From Actinomadura hibisca NBRC 15177 (lineage in GTDB: Bacteria; Actinomycetota; Actinomycetes; Streptosporangiales; Streptosporangiaceae): a stretch of 64,000 nucleotides of DNA. Positions 52,266 to 61,496 of this stretch are shown here, piece after piece. The notes under the pieces are model-generated. The model was given only the letters and a program-made list of their open reading frames with translations. It did no database searches and was not told the origin of the DNA. Location of the stretch: assembly GCF_001552635.1 (NCBI RefSeq), contig NZ_BCRO01000010.1, forward strand, positions 1 through 64,000, given 5' to 3'. Numbering within the stretch: position 1 is the stretch's first letter; every line of letters starts with the position of its first letter. The translations under genes were made by a program, and so were the position numbers.

Positions 52266-53693
52266 ATGCCACGCGCGTCACGCCTGTGCCTTGCATGCCG
52301 GAACACACTGTTGGCCTCTGACAACCGCGAATCACTGTGCGGGCCGTGCCAGCGTGCCGCTCGCGTGGACGGGAGTCGGGCACCGGCTTGGCTGTGGGAC
52401 TCAGAGCCGTTCAGAAATGCGTTGGCCCGCCAGGACCTCGGGGCGGCGCTGGCGGAGTTCCGGTCCGCGGTCGGCCTGACGCAGGAACAGATGGCCGAAC
52501 TGGTGCCGGGGTGGACGCGGCTTCGAGTAACGCGAATTGAGTCGGGAGAGCGCAACACGTTGTATGACATCCGCGACTTGCTGGGATGGGTGGACGCAAT
52601 CGGTATGCCTCGTCAGGCCCTTGCGCCGCTCATCTTGGGTACACCGGATACAACGTGGCATTATTCCCATTTGGAAGAGACTGTGGATCGCCGAACCTTC
52701 AACGCCAGCGCCCTGGCGCTGGCGGCAAGCGCACTGGCTCCGGCCGCACCACCCGAACGGGTGGGAGCTGGGCATCTGCACCTACTGCGCCGCTCGCTTG
52801 AGCATCTGTATGCCAGGGACTGGACGGTCGGTGGCGGCAGCGTCCTGTGCGACGCGATGCGCTTGTTCGCACAGACGCGGAACATGATCGACGAGAGCGA
52901 CTATCCCGAGCAGGTCGGTCGGGAACTGCTGGCCGTCGGCGCGAACTTCGGCGTCTGCGGTTCTTTCGTCGCCTTCGACGCCGGTGATCTGTCGTTGGCC
53001 CGGCGCTTGGTCCAAGAGGCGCGGACGCTGGCTGATGGGGCCGGAGACCCGCTGTTGAGCGCTCACGTATTCGTGACGATGGCTCTGCAATCAACGACGC
53101 TGGCCCGGCAGAGCGGCAGGCGGGGACCGGCGCGGGAGTCTCTGCGGCTTTTGAACCAGGCAGAGTGTGCGGTCGGCCGCCAACCTGCCCCACGGCTGTA
53201 TGCGCTGATCCAGATGCGGCGGGCCCCAGCGGCGGCACTGGTGGGCGATACTGCGCTGGCGAGGCAGTCCCTCGCAGCCGCGCGCCGGGAGCTGGAGCGC
53301 GCCGACGGAGGCGGCGTGGACCCTGAGTGGTTCGCGTTCGTGACCCCGACCGAGATCGATGGTCACGAAGCACGTTCGTTGGCCGACCAGGGGCGGCCGG
53401 CCGCCGCAGCGGTCTTGTACGGGCGCGCGGTAGAAGACCCGTCGCTTCCGCAGCGCAACCGGGCTTTCTATCGGGCGGTGGAAGCCCAGATGCGCCTACG
53501 GGACGGTGACGTTGATGCGGCCCTGGAGGTCGGCGACGACGCGCTGAAGGCGCTAGAGGGCCCGGTGCGTTCGATGCGGTCGTTGGAAGCGTTGCGGCCG
53601 GTTCGGGAGAAGGCCGAGACCAAGAGGCCCGAGTTCGCGGAGCGGTTCGACGCGGCGGCGGCGACGATGGTCAAGGAGATGCGCGGCGGATAG
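52266..53693 (+). CDS. XRE-family regulator with zinc-ribbon start and TPR-like sensor
   Basis: 475 residues from the ATG at 52266 (a GTG at 52251 adds five). The N-terminal RLCLACRNTLLASDNRESLC with CGPC gives two CxxC pairs for zinc. The HTH is SAVGLTQEQMAELVPGWTRL, then RVTRIESGERNTLYDIRDLL. A long helical repeat region (about 150-470, e.g. ALVGDTALARQSLAAARREL) follows. It is probably a ligand- or peptide-responsive regulator acting on the divergent run below 52067. The intergenic 52068-52265 holds a CCAAGCGACTGCTTGG palindrome-like site near 52150-52166. Confidence 0.8.
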   Translation: MPRASRLCLACRNTLLASDNRESLCGPCQRAARVDGSRAPAWLWDSEPFRNALARQDLGAALAEFRSAVGLTQEQMAELVPGWTRLRVTRIESGERNTLYDIRDLLGWVDAIGMPRQALAPLILGTPDTTWHYSHLEETVDRRTFNASALALAASALAPAAPPERVGAGHLHLLRRSLEHLYARDWTVGGGSVLCDAMRLFAQTRNMIDESDYPEQVGRELLAVGANFGVCGSFVAFDAGDLSLARRLVQEARTLADGAGDPLLSAHVFVTMALQSTTLARQSGRRGPARESLRLLNQAECAVGRQPAPRLYALIQMRRAPAAALVGDTALARQSLAAARRELERADGGGVDPEWFAFVTPTEIDGHEARSLADQGRPAAAAVLYGRAVEDPSLPQRNRAFYRAVEAQMRLRDGDVDAALEVGDDALKALEGPVRSMRSLEALRPVREKAETKRPEFAERFDAAAATMVKEMRGG

Positions 53694-53702
53694 CGTCGTG
53701 GG

Positions 53703-54263
53703 ATGACCGATCGCCCCGAGTTGACGTTCCGCAGGTTCGACGCCCTGGCGGCCCGCGAGGTCCGCGACGTGGTCCAGGACATCTACGTCGGGTCCTACAC
53801 CACCGCCATCACCTCCGGTGATCCCTTCGATTCTCCCGAGCGGTTCATGGAGCGGTTCGACGCCTACACCGGCGCGGGCCGTGGCTTCGACATGGTGATC
53901 GCCTACGCACAAGGTGAACCGGTTGGGCAGACCTGGGGGTGGCCTCTGAGCCCGAATGCCAGTTGGTGGCAGGGGCTGGAGGAGATACCCGAACCAGGGT
54001 TTACCGAGGAGACCGGCACCCGGACGTTCGCGCTGTCGGAGATCATGGTGCGCCAGACGTGGCAGGGCCGAGGAGTGGCGCGGGCTCTGCATGACGAACT
54101 GCTGCGCGGCCGCCACGAGGCACGGGCGACGCTGCTGGTGGAACCTGACAACGAGGTGGCCAACCGCGCGTACGCCGCGTGGGGGTGGAAGAAGGCAGGG
54201 CGTCTTCGTCCATCGTGGCCCGACGCGCCTCGCTTCGATGTGCTGATCCGGTCACTACGGTGA
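53703..54263 (+). CDS. GNAT-family N-acetyltransferase
   Basis: 186 residues. Acetyl-CoA motif A: ALSEIMVRQTWQGRGVARAL, then HDELLRGRHEARATLLVEPD and ANRAYAAWGWKKAGRLRPS. The N-terminal half (GSYTTAITSGDPFDSPERFM) probably forms the acceptor site. The substrate is unknown. It starts 9 bp after the XRE gene, so it may be co-transcribed, and ends 158 bp before array 3. Confidence 0.85.
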   Translation: MTDRPELTFRRFDALAAREVRDVVQDIYVGSYTTAITSGDPFDSPERFMERFDAYTGAGRGFDMVIAYAQGEPVGQTWGWPLSPNASWWQGLEEIPEPGFTEETGTRTFALSEIMVRQTWQGRGVARALHDELLRGRHEARATLLVEPDNEVANRAYAAWGWKKAGRLRPSWPDAPRFDVLIRSLR

Positions 54264-54421
54264 GCAAGGCCGGATCAGCGCATCCGTACCTCACTTAACA
54301 TAACGCTCCGACGCGGACGGGTGTGGTGGCACGGCGGGGCTGGCCGACGCCCATGCTGCTGGAGGGCATCAAGCGTAGGTGTTCCTCCGCAACAACCTTA
54401 GGCGTGTGCGCTAACTGACTC

Positions 54422-54877
54422 CAGACCACCTCCACCTGCACGGAGAGAACCGTCTCACCGAGGGATTGAGCAGCCCCGACATCGGACCACCTCCGCTCGC
54501 GCGGAGAGAACGCTCGCTCGGCCGCGATGGCGGCCAGGTCGGTCGGACCACCTCCGCTCGCGCGGAGAGAACACTCTGATCGGTACCGGCAAAGCAGGCG
54601 GACCCGGACCACCTCCGCTCGCGCGGAGAGAACCCCGTGGTGTTGGGGAAGACAAGCGCGCCTATCGGACTACCTCCGCTCGCGCGGAGAGAACTCCAGG
54701 AACTCCTGCCTGAACTGGGCGTTGAACGGACCACCTCCGCTCGCGCGGAGAGAACCACGTCCCGGGCCGTCAGTCGCTGGAGGACCACGGACCACCTCCG
54801 CTCGCGCGGAGAGAACGGGGTGCGGTGTGGTCAGCCACGGAGTTACGCCGGACCACCTCCGCTCGCGCGGAGAGAAC
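54422..54877 (-). CRISPR. CRISPR array 3, type I-E, 8 repeats / 7 spacers
   Basis: 29-nt repeats at a 61-nt period, same sequence as array 2 (GCGA loop). The leftmost repeat (54422-54450) is degenerate and one inner repeat (54666-54694) has a single change. The leader lies on the right, between the array and cas3. It is the array physically linked to the cas operon. Confidence 0.98.
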
Positions 54878-55047
54878 CCTTCGCGACCTGGGCTTATATC
54901 CGGGCGTTACCGATTTGAGACCTTGATGCTGGGATGGCGATCGGAGATGACATGCGGAGAGGTTAAGACCTGGAGAACAATTCTGTCAGTGGTCCCTGAT
55001 GTAGTCGGTACGGTCAGGAACCTCAGCCTCATCCCAGGAGTTCGGCG
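54878..55047. promoter_or_regulatory. Shared leader of array 3 and 5' region of cas3
   Basis: 170 bp between the array (read leftward) and the cas3 ATG (read rightward). It carries the leader motifs CGACCTGGGCTTATAT and GATTTGAGACCTTGAT next to the first repeat. It is the likely parent of the leaders of arrays 1 and 2, since here alone the downstream sequence is an intact cas3. Confidence 0.8.
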
Positions 55048-57900
55048 ATGTCTGAGAGTGATCGCGAGCAGCCTGATCCAGACGCACGATTGTGGGGCAA
55101 GGAATGCGGTCTTCCCCGCCCCTACCCGGTGCTGTGCCACCTCATCGACACGGCAGCAATCGTCGGCGCCCTCTACGACGTGTGGGCTCCCGGCATCCCA
55201 GCCTTGGCGCAGACGACGCCGACCGGAGCCAAAGAGGACATGCGGAGGCTGATCTGCTTCTGGGGCGGCTTGCACGACATCGGCAAGGTGTCGCCCTCCT
55301 TCCAGGTGCTGGCCAAGAAGCCCTACGAAGCATTGCTTCGTGAGGCGCCCGAATACGGTGTATGCGGACCCGCGTCGGCTCTCAGTCACAACGAGGCAAG
55401 CCACCGGCTGCTCGTGGAGATCTTTCGGGAGTCGGGGTACCTCAGCGGTACCAACTACCGACGCGACGTCGCGCATCAGGTCGCGCAGATGCTCGGAGGC
55501 CATCACGGGCTCTTCTGCCCGGCGATGGACAAGAGCGAGTTGGCCCATCCCCGGCAGTCGAAGGACGGTTTGGGCGAAGGGGTCTGGGAAGCGCAATCCC
55601 GTGCCCATGCCACGGTGCTTCAGCAGTTGACCGGAGCGCAGGACCCCCTCGTCGAGCATCTGCCTGTTCCGGTGATCGTCGTCGTACTCGGCATGATCAT
55701 CACGGCGGACTGGCTGGCCAGTCAGGAGGCGTTCATCAGTGAACGCCTTCCGCCCCCAGGATGGGAGGCCACGCCGGACGCGATACGGGCGCACTGGGAG
55801 TGCTCGGTTGCTGACGCGCCAGGCGTCGTGCGAGAAGCTGGCCTTGGACGCGCAGAGTTCGCCGATCGCAGTTTCGGTGAACTCTTCGACTTTGACACAC
55901 CGAACGCGCTGCAGGCATCGGTCGCCGACAACCTGCCTGGTCTGGTCCAAGGGCCCGGCATCCTGATGGTCACAGCGCCGCCGGGAGATGGCAAGACGGA
56001 GGTGGCCCTGCACGCGGCAGGTGTGCTGAGCCGCGCATGTGGGGTCGGCGGCCTGGGGTTCTGCCTGCCGACGATGGCGACGACCGACGCCATGCACAAG
56101 CGCGTCGCCAAGTTCGCCGGGCGCGCACTTCTAGGAGACGCGGCGCTCACGCGCGTGCACAGCATGGCCTGGCTCTCTTCGGATGCGGCAGCAGACGCGT
56201 CGGCGGCGGCCGCAGACGCTGACCCCGTGATCAGCGATCCGGCCGCATCGATCGCCGCGACACAGTGGCTCCGCGCTGGCCAGCGGGGCCTGTTCGCACC
56301 GCTGAGCACCTTCACCATTGATCAAGGTCTCAGAGGCGTGTTGCCGGTGCGCTACAACATGCTCCGTCTCACGGCCCTGGCGGGCAAGGTCGTGGTCGTG
56401 GACGAGGCGCACGCCTACGACGCGTGGATGAACGCCTTGTTGATCCGGATGCTGGAATGGCTCGGAGCCCTCAAAGCGCCCGTCGTCCTGCTCTCGGCCA
56501 CCTTGACCGGCGAGTCCGCCCGAGCCCTGGTCGAGGCTTACATGCGGGGGAGTGGTCACCCAGGAATCGGAGAGATCCAGACTCGCTATCCCGGTTGGCT
56601 CTTCGGCGATGCGGTCAGCGGGGTGGTGTCGCCGCCGTACAGCGTGCCGAGCGAACGCGAGCGCAACCTGCGTTTCGAGACCAGGCAGGTTCGGCGCGAC
56701 GCGGATGCAGCGCCGACCGACGAACGGCTGTCGGTGATCCGCGAACTGCTCCAGCCGCTGGTCACCGAAGACCGAGGCTGCGTCCTGGTGTGCTGCACCA
56801 CGGTCCTCGAAGCCCAGGAAACCTACGCCGATCTCGCCCGATGGTTCAGCGAACTGCAGGCGACCGGTACCGAGCCACCGGCATTGAAGCTACTGCACGC
56901 CCGGTTCCGCGCCAGCGATCGTGCCCGCATCACCGAGGAGTGCGAAGCCGCTTTCGGAAAGCACGGCAAGCGTCCGCGTACCGTGCTGGTCGCCACGCAG
57001 ATCGTCGAGCAATCCCTCGACCTGGACTTCGATCTCCTGATCACCGATCTCGCACCGATCGCCCTGCTGCTCCAGCGTTCCGGACGGTGCCAGCGCCACC
57101 GTGGCAGGCAGGCTGACCTGCACGAGGCGCTGCGGCCAAGCTGGCTCGATGCCGACCCGCGCATCGTCGTGCTCGATCCGATCGGCCCCGATGGCGCTTT
57201 CGAGGTCCCGAAGAGCTGGGGGACTGTCTACGACGAGTCCCTGCTCCGCCGCACCAGCCGGCTGCTGGACGAAAGAAGCGACGAGCCGATCGCTGTTCCC
57301 GGCATGGTGCAGGGCCTGGTCGACGCCGTGTACGACAGCGACTTCGTCGCACGCTTCCCCATGACGCAGGAAGCCACCGACGACCTGGCGCGTGCGGACG
57401 GCGCGCGCTTGGCCGATCATGCCGCGCAGACCCAGCTCGCCGATCTCGTCTGGATCGACGCTCCGAACGACCGGAAGCTGCGTGACCTGCGGCGGCTGAG
57501 TGAAACCAGGACCAAGGTGGACGAGTCGCTGATCGTGACGCGGCTGGGGGCCGACTCGGATCGGATCGTGTGCGCCTACGAGCAGTCCCCGGGGCGTTGG
57601 ACGCTGGACGAGGAGGGCGAAGTCCCCGTTCCCGGCCTGCACGGCGAGGGACGGGTCACCGCCGCACAGGCGCGGATCATCGCCCAGTCGATGATCCCTG
57701 TTCCGGGAACCTGGGTCCGAGAGGGCGCTGAGCTGCTGGAACTTCCTCCGGCATGGAGTAACAATGCCGTACTGCGCACCTGGCGACTGCTGCCCATGCA
57801 CACGGACAGCATCGGTGTATGGACTGGCCGTATGCGGTCAAATCCCTGTATCTATACGGAAATGACCGGCCTGCAACTGATGGACTTGTCAAAATCGTGA
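55048..57900 (+). CDS. cas3: CRISPR-associated helicase/nuclease Cas3
   Basis: 950 residues. HD nuclease first (His31, then His76-Asp77 in WGGLHDIGKVSPSF, later MLGGHHGLFCP). Then the SF2 helicase: Walker A VTAPPGDGKTEVAL near residue 310, DEAH in KVVVVDEAHAYD near 451, SATLTG, and the C-terminal QIVEQSLDLDFDLLITDLAP and LLQRSGRCQRH. It is recruited by Cascade to cut and degrade target DNA. First cas gene, separated from cas8e by a 274-bp gap that contains relic repeats. Confidence 0.97.
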   Translation: MSESDREQPDPDARLWGKECGLPRPYPVLCHLIDTAAIVGALYDVWAPGIPALAQTTPTGAKEDMRRLICFWGGLHDIGKVSPSFQVLAKKPYEALLREAPEYGVCGPASALSHNEASHRLLVEIFRESGYLSGTNYRRDVAHQVAQMLGGHHGLFCPAMDKSELAHPRQSKDGLGEGVWEAQSRAHATVLQQLTGAQDPLVEHLPVPVIVVVLGMIITADWLASQEAFISERLPPPGWEATPDAIRAHWECSVADAPGVVREAGLGRAEFADRSFGELFDFDTPNALQASVADNLPGLVQGPGILMVTAPPGDGKTEVALHAAGVLSRACGVGGLGFCLPTMATTDAMHKRVAKFAGRALLGDAALTRVHSMAWLSSDAAADASAAAADADPVISDPAASIAATQWLRAGQRGLFAPLSTFTIDQGLRGVLPVRYNMLRLTALAGKVVVVDEAHAYDAWMNALLIRMLEWLGALKAPVVLLSATLTGESARALVEAYMRGSGHPGIGEIQTRYPGWLFGDAVSGVVSPPYSVPSERERNLRFETRQVRRDADAAPTDERLSVIRELLQPLVTEDRGCVLVCCTTVLEAQETYADLARWFSELQATGTEPPALKLLHARFRASDRARITEECEAAFGKHGKRPRTVLVATQIVEQSLDLDFDLLITDLAPIALLLQRSGRCQRHRGRQADLHEALRPSWLDADPRIVVLDPIGPDGAFEVPKSWGTVYDESLLRRTSRLLDERSDEPIAVPGMVQGLVDAVYDSDFVARFPMTQEATDDLARADGARLADHAAQTQLADLVWIDAPNDRKLRDLRRLSETRTKVDESLIVTRLGADSDRIVCAYEQSPGRWTLDEEGEVPVPGLHGEGRVTAAQARIIAQSMIPVPGTWVREGAELLELPPAWSNNAVLRTWRLLPMHTDSIGVWTGRMRSNPCIYTEMTGLQLMDLSKS

Positions 57901-57998
57901 TGACGCCCCTCGCGATGGATTCATTCTGTCCGAGCGTGACATCACATTGCCGGATGGACGTCGAGCCGCCCCTTCAAGGAATCATCGCCCCGAAGAAA

Positions 57999-58088
57999 GG
58001 GCAGCCTCCGCTTTCGTAAGAAGTAAACGTCCGCTGCGTTCTGAACTGCACCTGACGGGCGGCTCACCTCCGCTCGCGCGGGGAACAC
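57999..58088. repeat. Relic CRISPR repeats between cas3 and cas8e
   Basis: A repeat-like 29-mer at 58060-58088 (ACCTCCGCTCGCGCGG, then GGAACAC) matches the array-2/3 repeat through its stem but ends GGGGAACAC instead of GGAGAGAAC. A more decayed copy (GCCTCCGCTTTCGTAAG, then AAGTAAAC) ends at 58028, 60 nt earlier, exactly one repeat-spacer period. It is probably the remains of a two-repeat array, of a slightly different repeat type. Confidence 0.6.
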
Positions 58089-58174
58089 GCCTGGTGATGC
58101 GCACTTGCGCTGCCACCAGGCATGGAAAGTCAGCCTACTGCTCGGTAGTTCCGTCGGGAAAGGTGGCGTCCGCA

Positions 58175-59689
58175 ATGGCGAAAGCCGGCTTTGACCTGGC
58201 AAGCGAGCCATGGGCCGGAGTCATCTGGCGCAACCCGACCCCCACCCAACCCTCAGCGCTCGGTTTCCGTGACCTGCTAACGCACGCACACGAGATCCAG
58301 TCGCTGGCCATCACCCCAGCGCCCGCCCTTTCCGCCGTCTACCGTCTCCTGTACGCGATGGTCGCCCGCATCGCCGGTCTGGACGAAGACTCTCCAAACG
58401 GTGAGGACTGGTTCGAGCGCCGCGAGGAAATCCAGGAACAGGGCCTCAACCCCGATGCCGTCGCCGCCTACTTCAACAAGTTCGACGGCCGCTTCGACCT
58501 CTTCGACGACAAGCGCCCCTTCCTCCAAGACCCACGTCTGGCCGACCCGGCCGTCTGCCCCAAAGCAGCCGGAGTGAACAAACTCGTCCTCGGCCGCCCC
58601 GCGGGCAACAACGCCGTCTGGTTCGGCCACCACTGGGACGCCTCCCCAGTGCCGATCCCCACGGCGGAGGCGTTCGCCTCCCTGCTCATCTGGCTCTACT
58701 ACGGCCCGTCCGGGCGCTGCGCGACACGGGTCCACGACGGCACGAGCGCCGCCGACGTCTCGGCCGGTCCGCTGCGATCCAGCCTGTCCTACCACCTCGA
58801 AGGCGACTCGCTCCTGGACACCTTGCTCGCCGGTCTGCTCATCCCGGACCCCGACGTACGCGGCGACCAGGACCTCTGCCCCTGGGAACTCCCCGACCTG
58901 CCCGACCCCCTCCAAGCCCCCCACGGCACCCGGCCCTACAACGGACCGCGCTCAAGACTCACCGGCGGTTGGCAGCACGCACTCCTGCTCGTCCCCGACG
59001 AGACGGGACAGCAGGTCACCGACGCCTACATCACCTGGGGTCGCCGGACCAAACAACCCCCGACGAACGATCCCTACGTCATCCACCAGATCAGCAAGCA
59101 GGGCAACCGCTACGCCCGCCCTGCGGACGCCGGCCGGGCACTGTGGCGCGATCTGGACGGGCTGCTCCAGCTCGACACCAACAACGCCGCGCGGCCGCAA
59201 CGTCCGGAGGTGTTCGGCAACATCGCGGAGATGGCGGAGTACAAGGTCCGCGCTCTGGGCTTCGAGCAGGACGGCAAGACCAAGGACGTCCAGTTCGTCT
59301 CGGCCGTCACTCCGCCACTGCCCATCAGGGTCCAGGAAACCGACCCCAGACGTGCCAAGCGCATCGGCGACCTACGCGCCTACGGCAGCGTCTACGGCTC
59401 GCGGCTCGACTTCGCCGCGAAGAAGGCATGGGCGACGCTGACGGGCAACAAGCTCGGCCGTTGCGCCTGGGGCGAGCAAGCCGCCGCCGCGTACTGGCCG
59501 GAAGCCGAAGAGATCTTCTGGCAGCGGGTGCGCGACGATGACTTCACCGAGCCCTGGAAGACCTTCCGCGCCGCCGCAATCCGAGCCTTCGACGACGTCA
59601 CCCACCGGCACGTCCGTGACACGCGCAGCGCACGCGCCGTCGAGCAGGCCCGACTGGAACTGTTCGGCGGCCGCAGCAAGAAGAAGTAG
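58175..59689 (+). CDS. casA: Cascade large subunit Cas8e (Cse1/CasA)
   Basis: 504 residues from the ATG at 58175 (GGGAAAGGTGG upstream); the longer frame from 57947 runs through the relic repeats and is rejected. FDLASEPWAGVIWRN, then LGFRDLLTHAHEIQSLAITP and YNGPRSRLTGGWQHALLLVP, are typical of Cse1, which recognises the PAM and recruits Cas3. Also FDDKRPFLQDPRLADPA in the zinc-less actinobacterial form. cse2 follows after 38 bp. Confidence 0.95.
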   Translation: MAKAGFDLASEPWAGVIWRNPTPTQPSALGFRDLLTHAHEIQSLAITPAPALSAVYRLLYAMVARIAGLDEDSPNGEDWFERREEIQEQGLNPDAVAAYFNKFDGRFDLFDDKRPFLQDPRLADPAVCPKAAGVNKLVLGRPAGNNAVWFGHHWDASPVPIPTAEAFASLLIWLYYGPSGRCATRVHDGTSAADVSAGPLRSSLSYHLEGDSLLDTLLAGLLIPDPDVRGDQDLCPWELPDLPDPLQAPHGTRPYNGPRSRLTGGWQHALLLVPDETGQQVTDAYITWGRRTKQPPTNDPYVIHQISKQGNRYARPADAGRALWRDLDGLLQLDTNNAARPQRPEVFGNIAEMAEYKVRALGFEQDGKTKDVQFVSAVTPPLPIRVQETDPRRAKRIGDLRAYGSVYGSRLDFAAKKAWATLTGNKLGRCAWGEQAAAAYWPEAEEIFWQRVRDDDFTEPWKTFRAAAIRAFDDVTHRHVRDTRSARAVEQARLELFGGRSKKK

Positions 59690-59727
59690 CGCACCGACTG
59701 AACCCCGACCCCCTTCGGCAGGACGCC

Positions 59728-60315
59728 ATGAGCACACAGGCTTCCCCCTCGACCTCCTACGACGACGCCCGGGACTTCATCGCGCGCGTTCACCGGCTGT
59801 GCGAGGACCCCGGCAAACAGGCCGCGCTCCGCAGTGGGCTGCGGCGTCCCCTCGACGACTGCAAGCGGATGCACGCCCTGATCGCTCCGCACGTCCGAAC
59901 CGCCCGGAACAGCAACCGCGAACGCGCCTACTACGCGATCGCCGCGATGATCGCGGCGCTTCCGCCACAGGCGCGCGGGGCATCCGCCGAATCCCAAAGG
60001 CGGAACTTCGGTGTCTGCCTCGCCCAGGGCGTCGACCGGGGAACGCTGCGCGAGTCCGCCGCCGAGGCGCGCATCAACCTGCTCACCCGGCAGAGCACCG
60101 AGGGCGTGCACCGCCATCTGCCGTCCGCCGCGCTGGTACTGGCGCAGCGTCCCGCCGACGTCGACTGGGCGCAGCTCCTACTCGACCTGCGCGACTGGGA
60201 CGACCGCCGCGACCGGATCACGCGCCGCTGGCTGCAGGACTTCTACCGCACCCGCTTCAAATCCGAAGAACTCGCCGACCGCCCCGACGACGCCACCCCG
60301 AACGAGGAGAACTGA
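59728..60315 (+). CDS. casB: Cascade small subunit Cse2 (CasB)
   Basis: 195 residues. DARDFIARVHRLCEDPGKQA, then LRSGLRRPLDDCKRMHALIA, and VDWAQLLLDLRDWDDRRDRI with RRWLQDFYRTRF at the end, the all-helical Cse2 pattern. It stabilises the R-loop. Overlaps casC by one base (TGATG). Confidence 0.95.
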   Translation: MSTQASPSTSYDDARDFIARVHRLCEDPGKQAALRSGLRRPLDDCKRMHALIAPHVRTARNSNRERAYYAIAAMIAALPPQARGASAESQRRNFGVCLAQGVDRGTLRESAAEARINLLTRQSTEGVHRHLPSAALVLAQRPADVDWAQLLLDLRDWDDRRDRITRRWLQDFYRTRFKSEELADRPDDATPNEEN

Positions 60316-61496
60316 TGACCGACTTCCCCGGGCGCTTCCTCGAGATCCACGCCATCCAGCCCATCCCGTTCGCGAACCTGAACCGCGACGACACCAACTC
60401 GGTGAAGACGGTCACATGGGGCGGCGTCACGCGCACCCGAGTCAGCAGCCAGTGCTGGAAGCGCGCCATCCGACTCCACCTCCAGCAAGCCATCGGGGAG
60501 GAGGCGCTGCGCACGCGCCGCCTGGCCGAGCACGTCGCCGCGCATCTGGAGCAGGAGTACGGTTGGCCCGCAGACCTGGCCGAGCGCGCGGGCCGCCACA
60601 TCGTGGTCGCCAGCAGCGTCGGCGCGGAACCCCCCAAGAAGAAGGGGGATGACACCGGCGACACCCGCGAGAGCTGGTCCACGGCGGCGATGGTCTACAT
60701 CCCCGCCGCCGCGGTCGCCGACCTGGCCGAGCTGGCGATCCGGTACCGGGACGAGCTGGAGCAGGCCAAGGAGCCCGCCAAGTTCGAGCGCAAGCACGCG
60801 GTCGTCCCCACCGCCGAGATCGACACGATCCTGACCCGCCGCAACGGCGTCATCAACCTGTTCGGCCGCATGCTCGCCCAGGTGGACGACGCCCATGTCG
60901 ATGGCGCCGTGCAGGTCGCGCACTGCTTCACCACGCACGCCACCGACGTCGAGATCGACTACTTCAGCGCCGTCGACGACGTCACCGCCGCTTGGAAGGA
61001 CACCACCGGCAGCGCCCACATGGGCAACACCGAGCACAGCGCCGGAGTGCTCTACCGCTACGTCGTGCTCGACCTGGCCGACCTGCACGCCAACATCGGC
61101 GGTGACCTGGACGACGTGCGCGAACTCGCGGCCGAGCTGATCCGCGCCGTCCTCCTGTCGCTGCCGCAGGCGAAGAAGAACTCCACCGCCCCCAACACCA
61201 TCCCGCACCTGGCGCACGTGACCGTCCGCGCCGACCGGCCCGTCTCCTACGCCGCCGCCTTCGAGGAGCCGGTCCGCGCCAAGGGCCACAGCGGGCACAC
61301 CGGCCCCTCGACCAAGGCGCTGGACGACTACGCCGGCGCCGTCCAGAAGCTTCTCGGCGGCAACGGCCTGCGCTACAGCGCCCACGCGACGCTGGCGCCG
61401 ACCGCGATCGCCCATCTCGGTGAGCGCGTCGACGCCTTCGACGACCTCATCACCGGGGCCCTGGCCGCGGCACTGCCCGCCAAGGAACTGGCGTGA
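60315..61496 (+). CDS. casC: Cascade backbone Cas7e (Cse4/CasC)
   Basis: 393 residues. FLEIHAIQPIPFANLNRDDT, then KTVTWGGVTRTRVSSQCWKR and MLAQVDDAHVDGAVQVAHCF and NTEHSAGVLYRYVVLDLADL: the complete RAMP backbone of I-E Cascade that lines the crRNA. Start coupled to casB; stop overlaps casD by four bases. Confidence 0.97.
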   Translation: MTDFPGRFLEIHAIQPIPFANLNRDDTNSVKTVTWGGVTRTRVSSQCWKRAIRLHLQQAIGEEALRTRRLAEHVAAHLEQEYGWPADLAERAGRHIVVASSVGAEPPKKKGDDTGDTRESWSTAAMVYIPAAAVADLAELAIRYRDELEQAKEPAKFERKHAVVPTAEIDTILTRRNGVINLFGRMLAQVDDAHVDGAVQVAHCFTTHATDVEIDYFSAVDDVTAAWKDTTGSAHMGNTEHSAGVLYRYVVLDLADLHANIGGDLDDVRELAAELIRAVLLSLPQAKKNSTAPNTIPHLAHVTVRADRPVSYAAAFEEPVRAKGHSGHTGPSTKALDDYAGAVQKLLGGNGLRYSAHATLAPTAIAHLGERVDAFDDLITGALAAALPAKELA

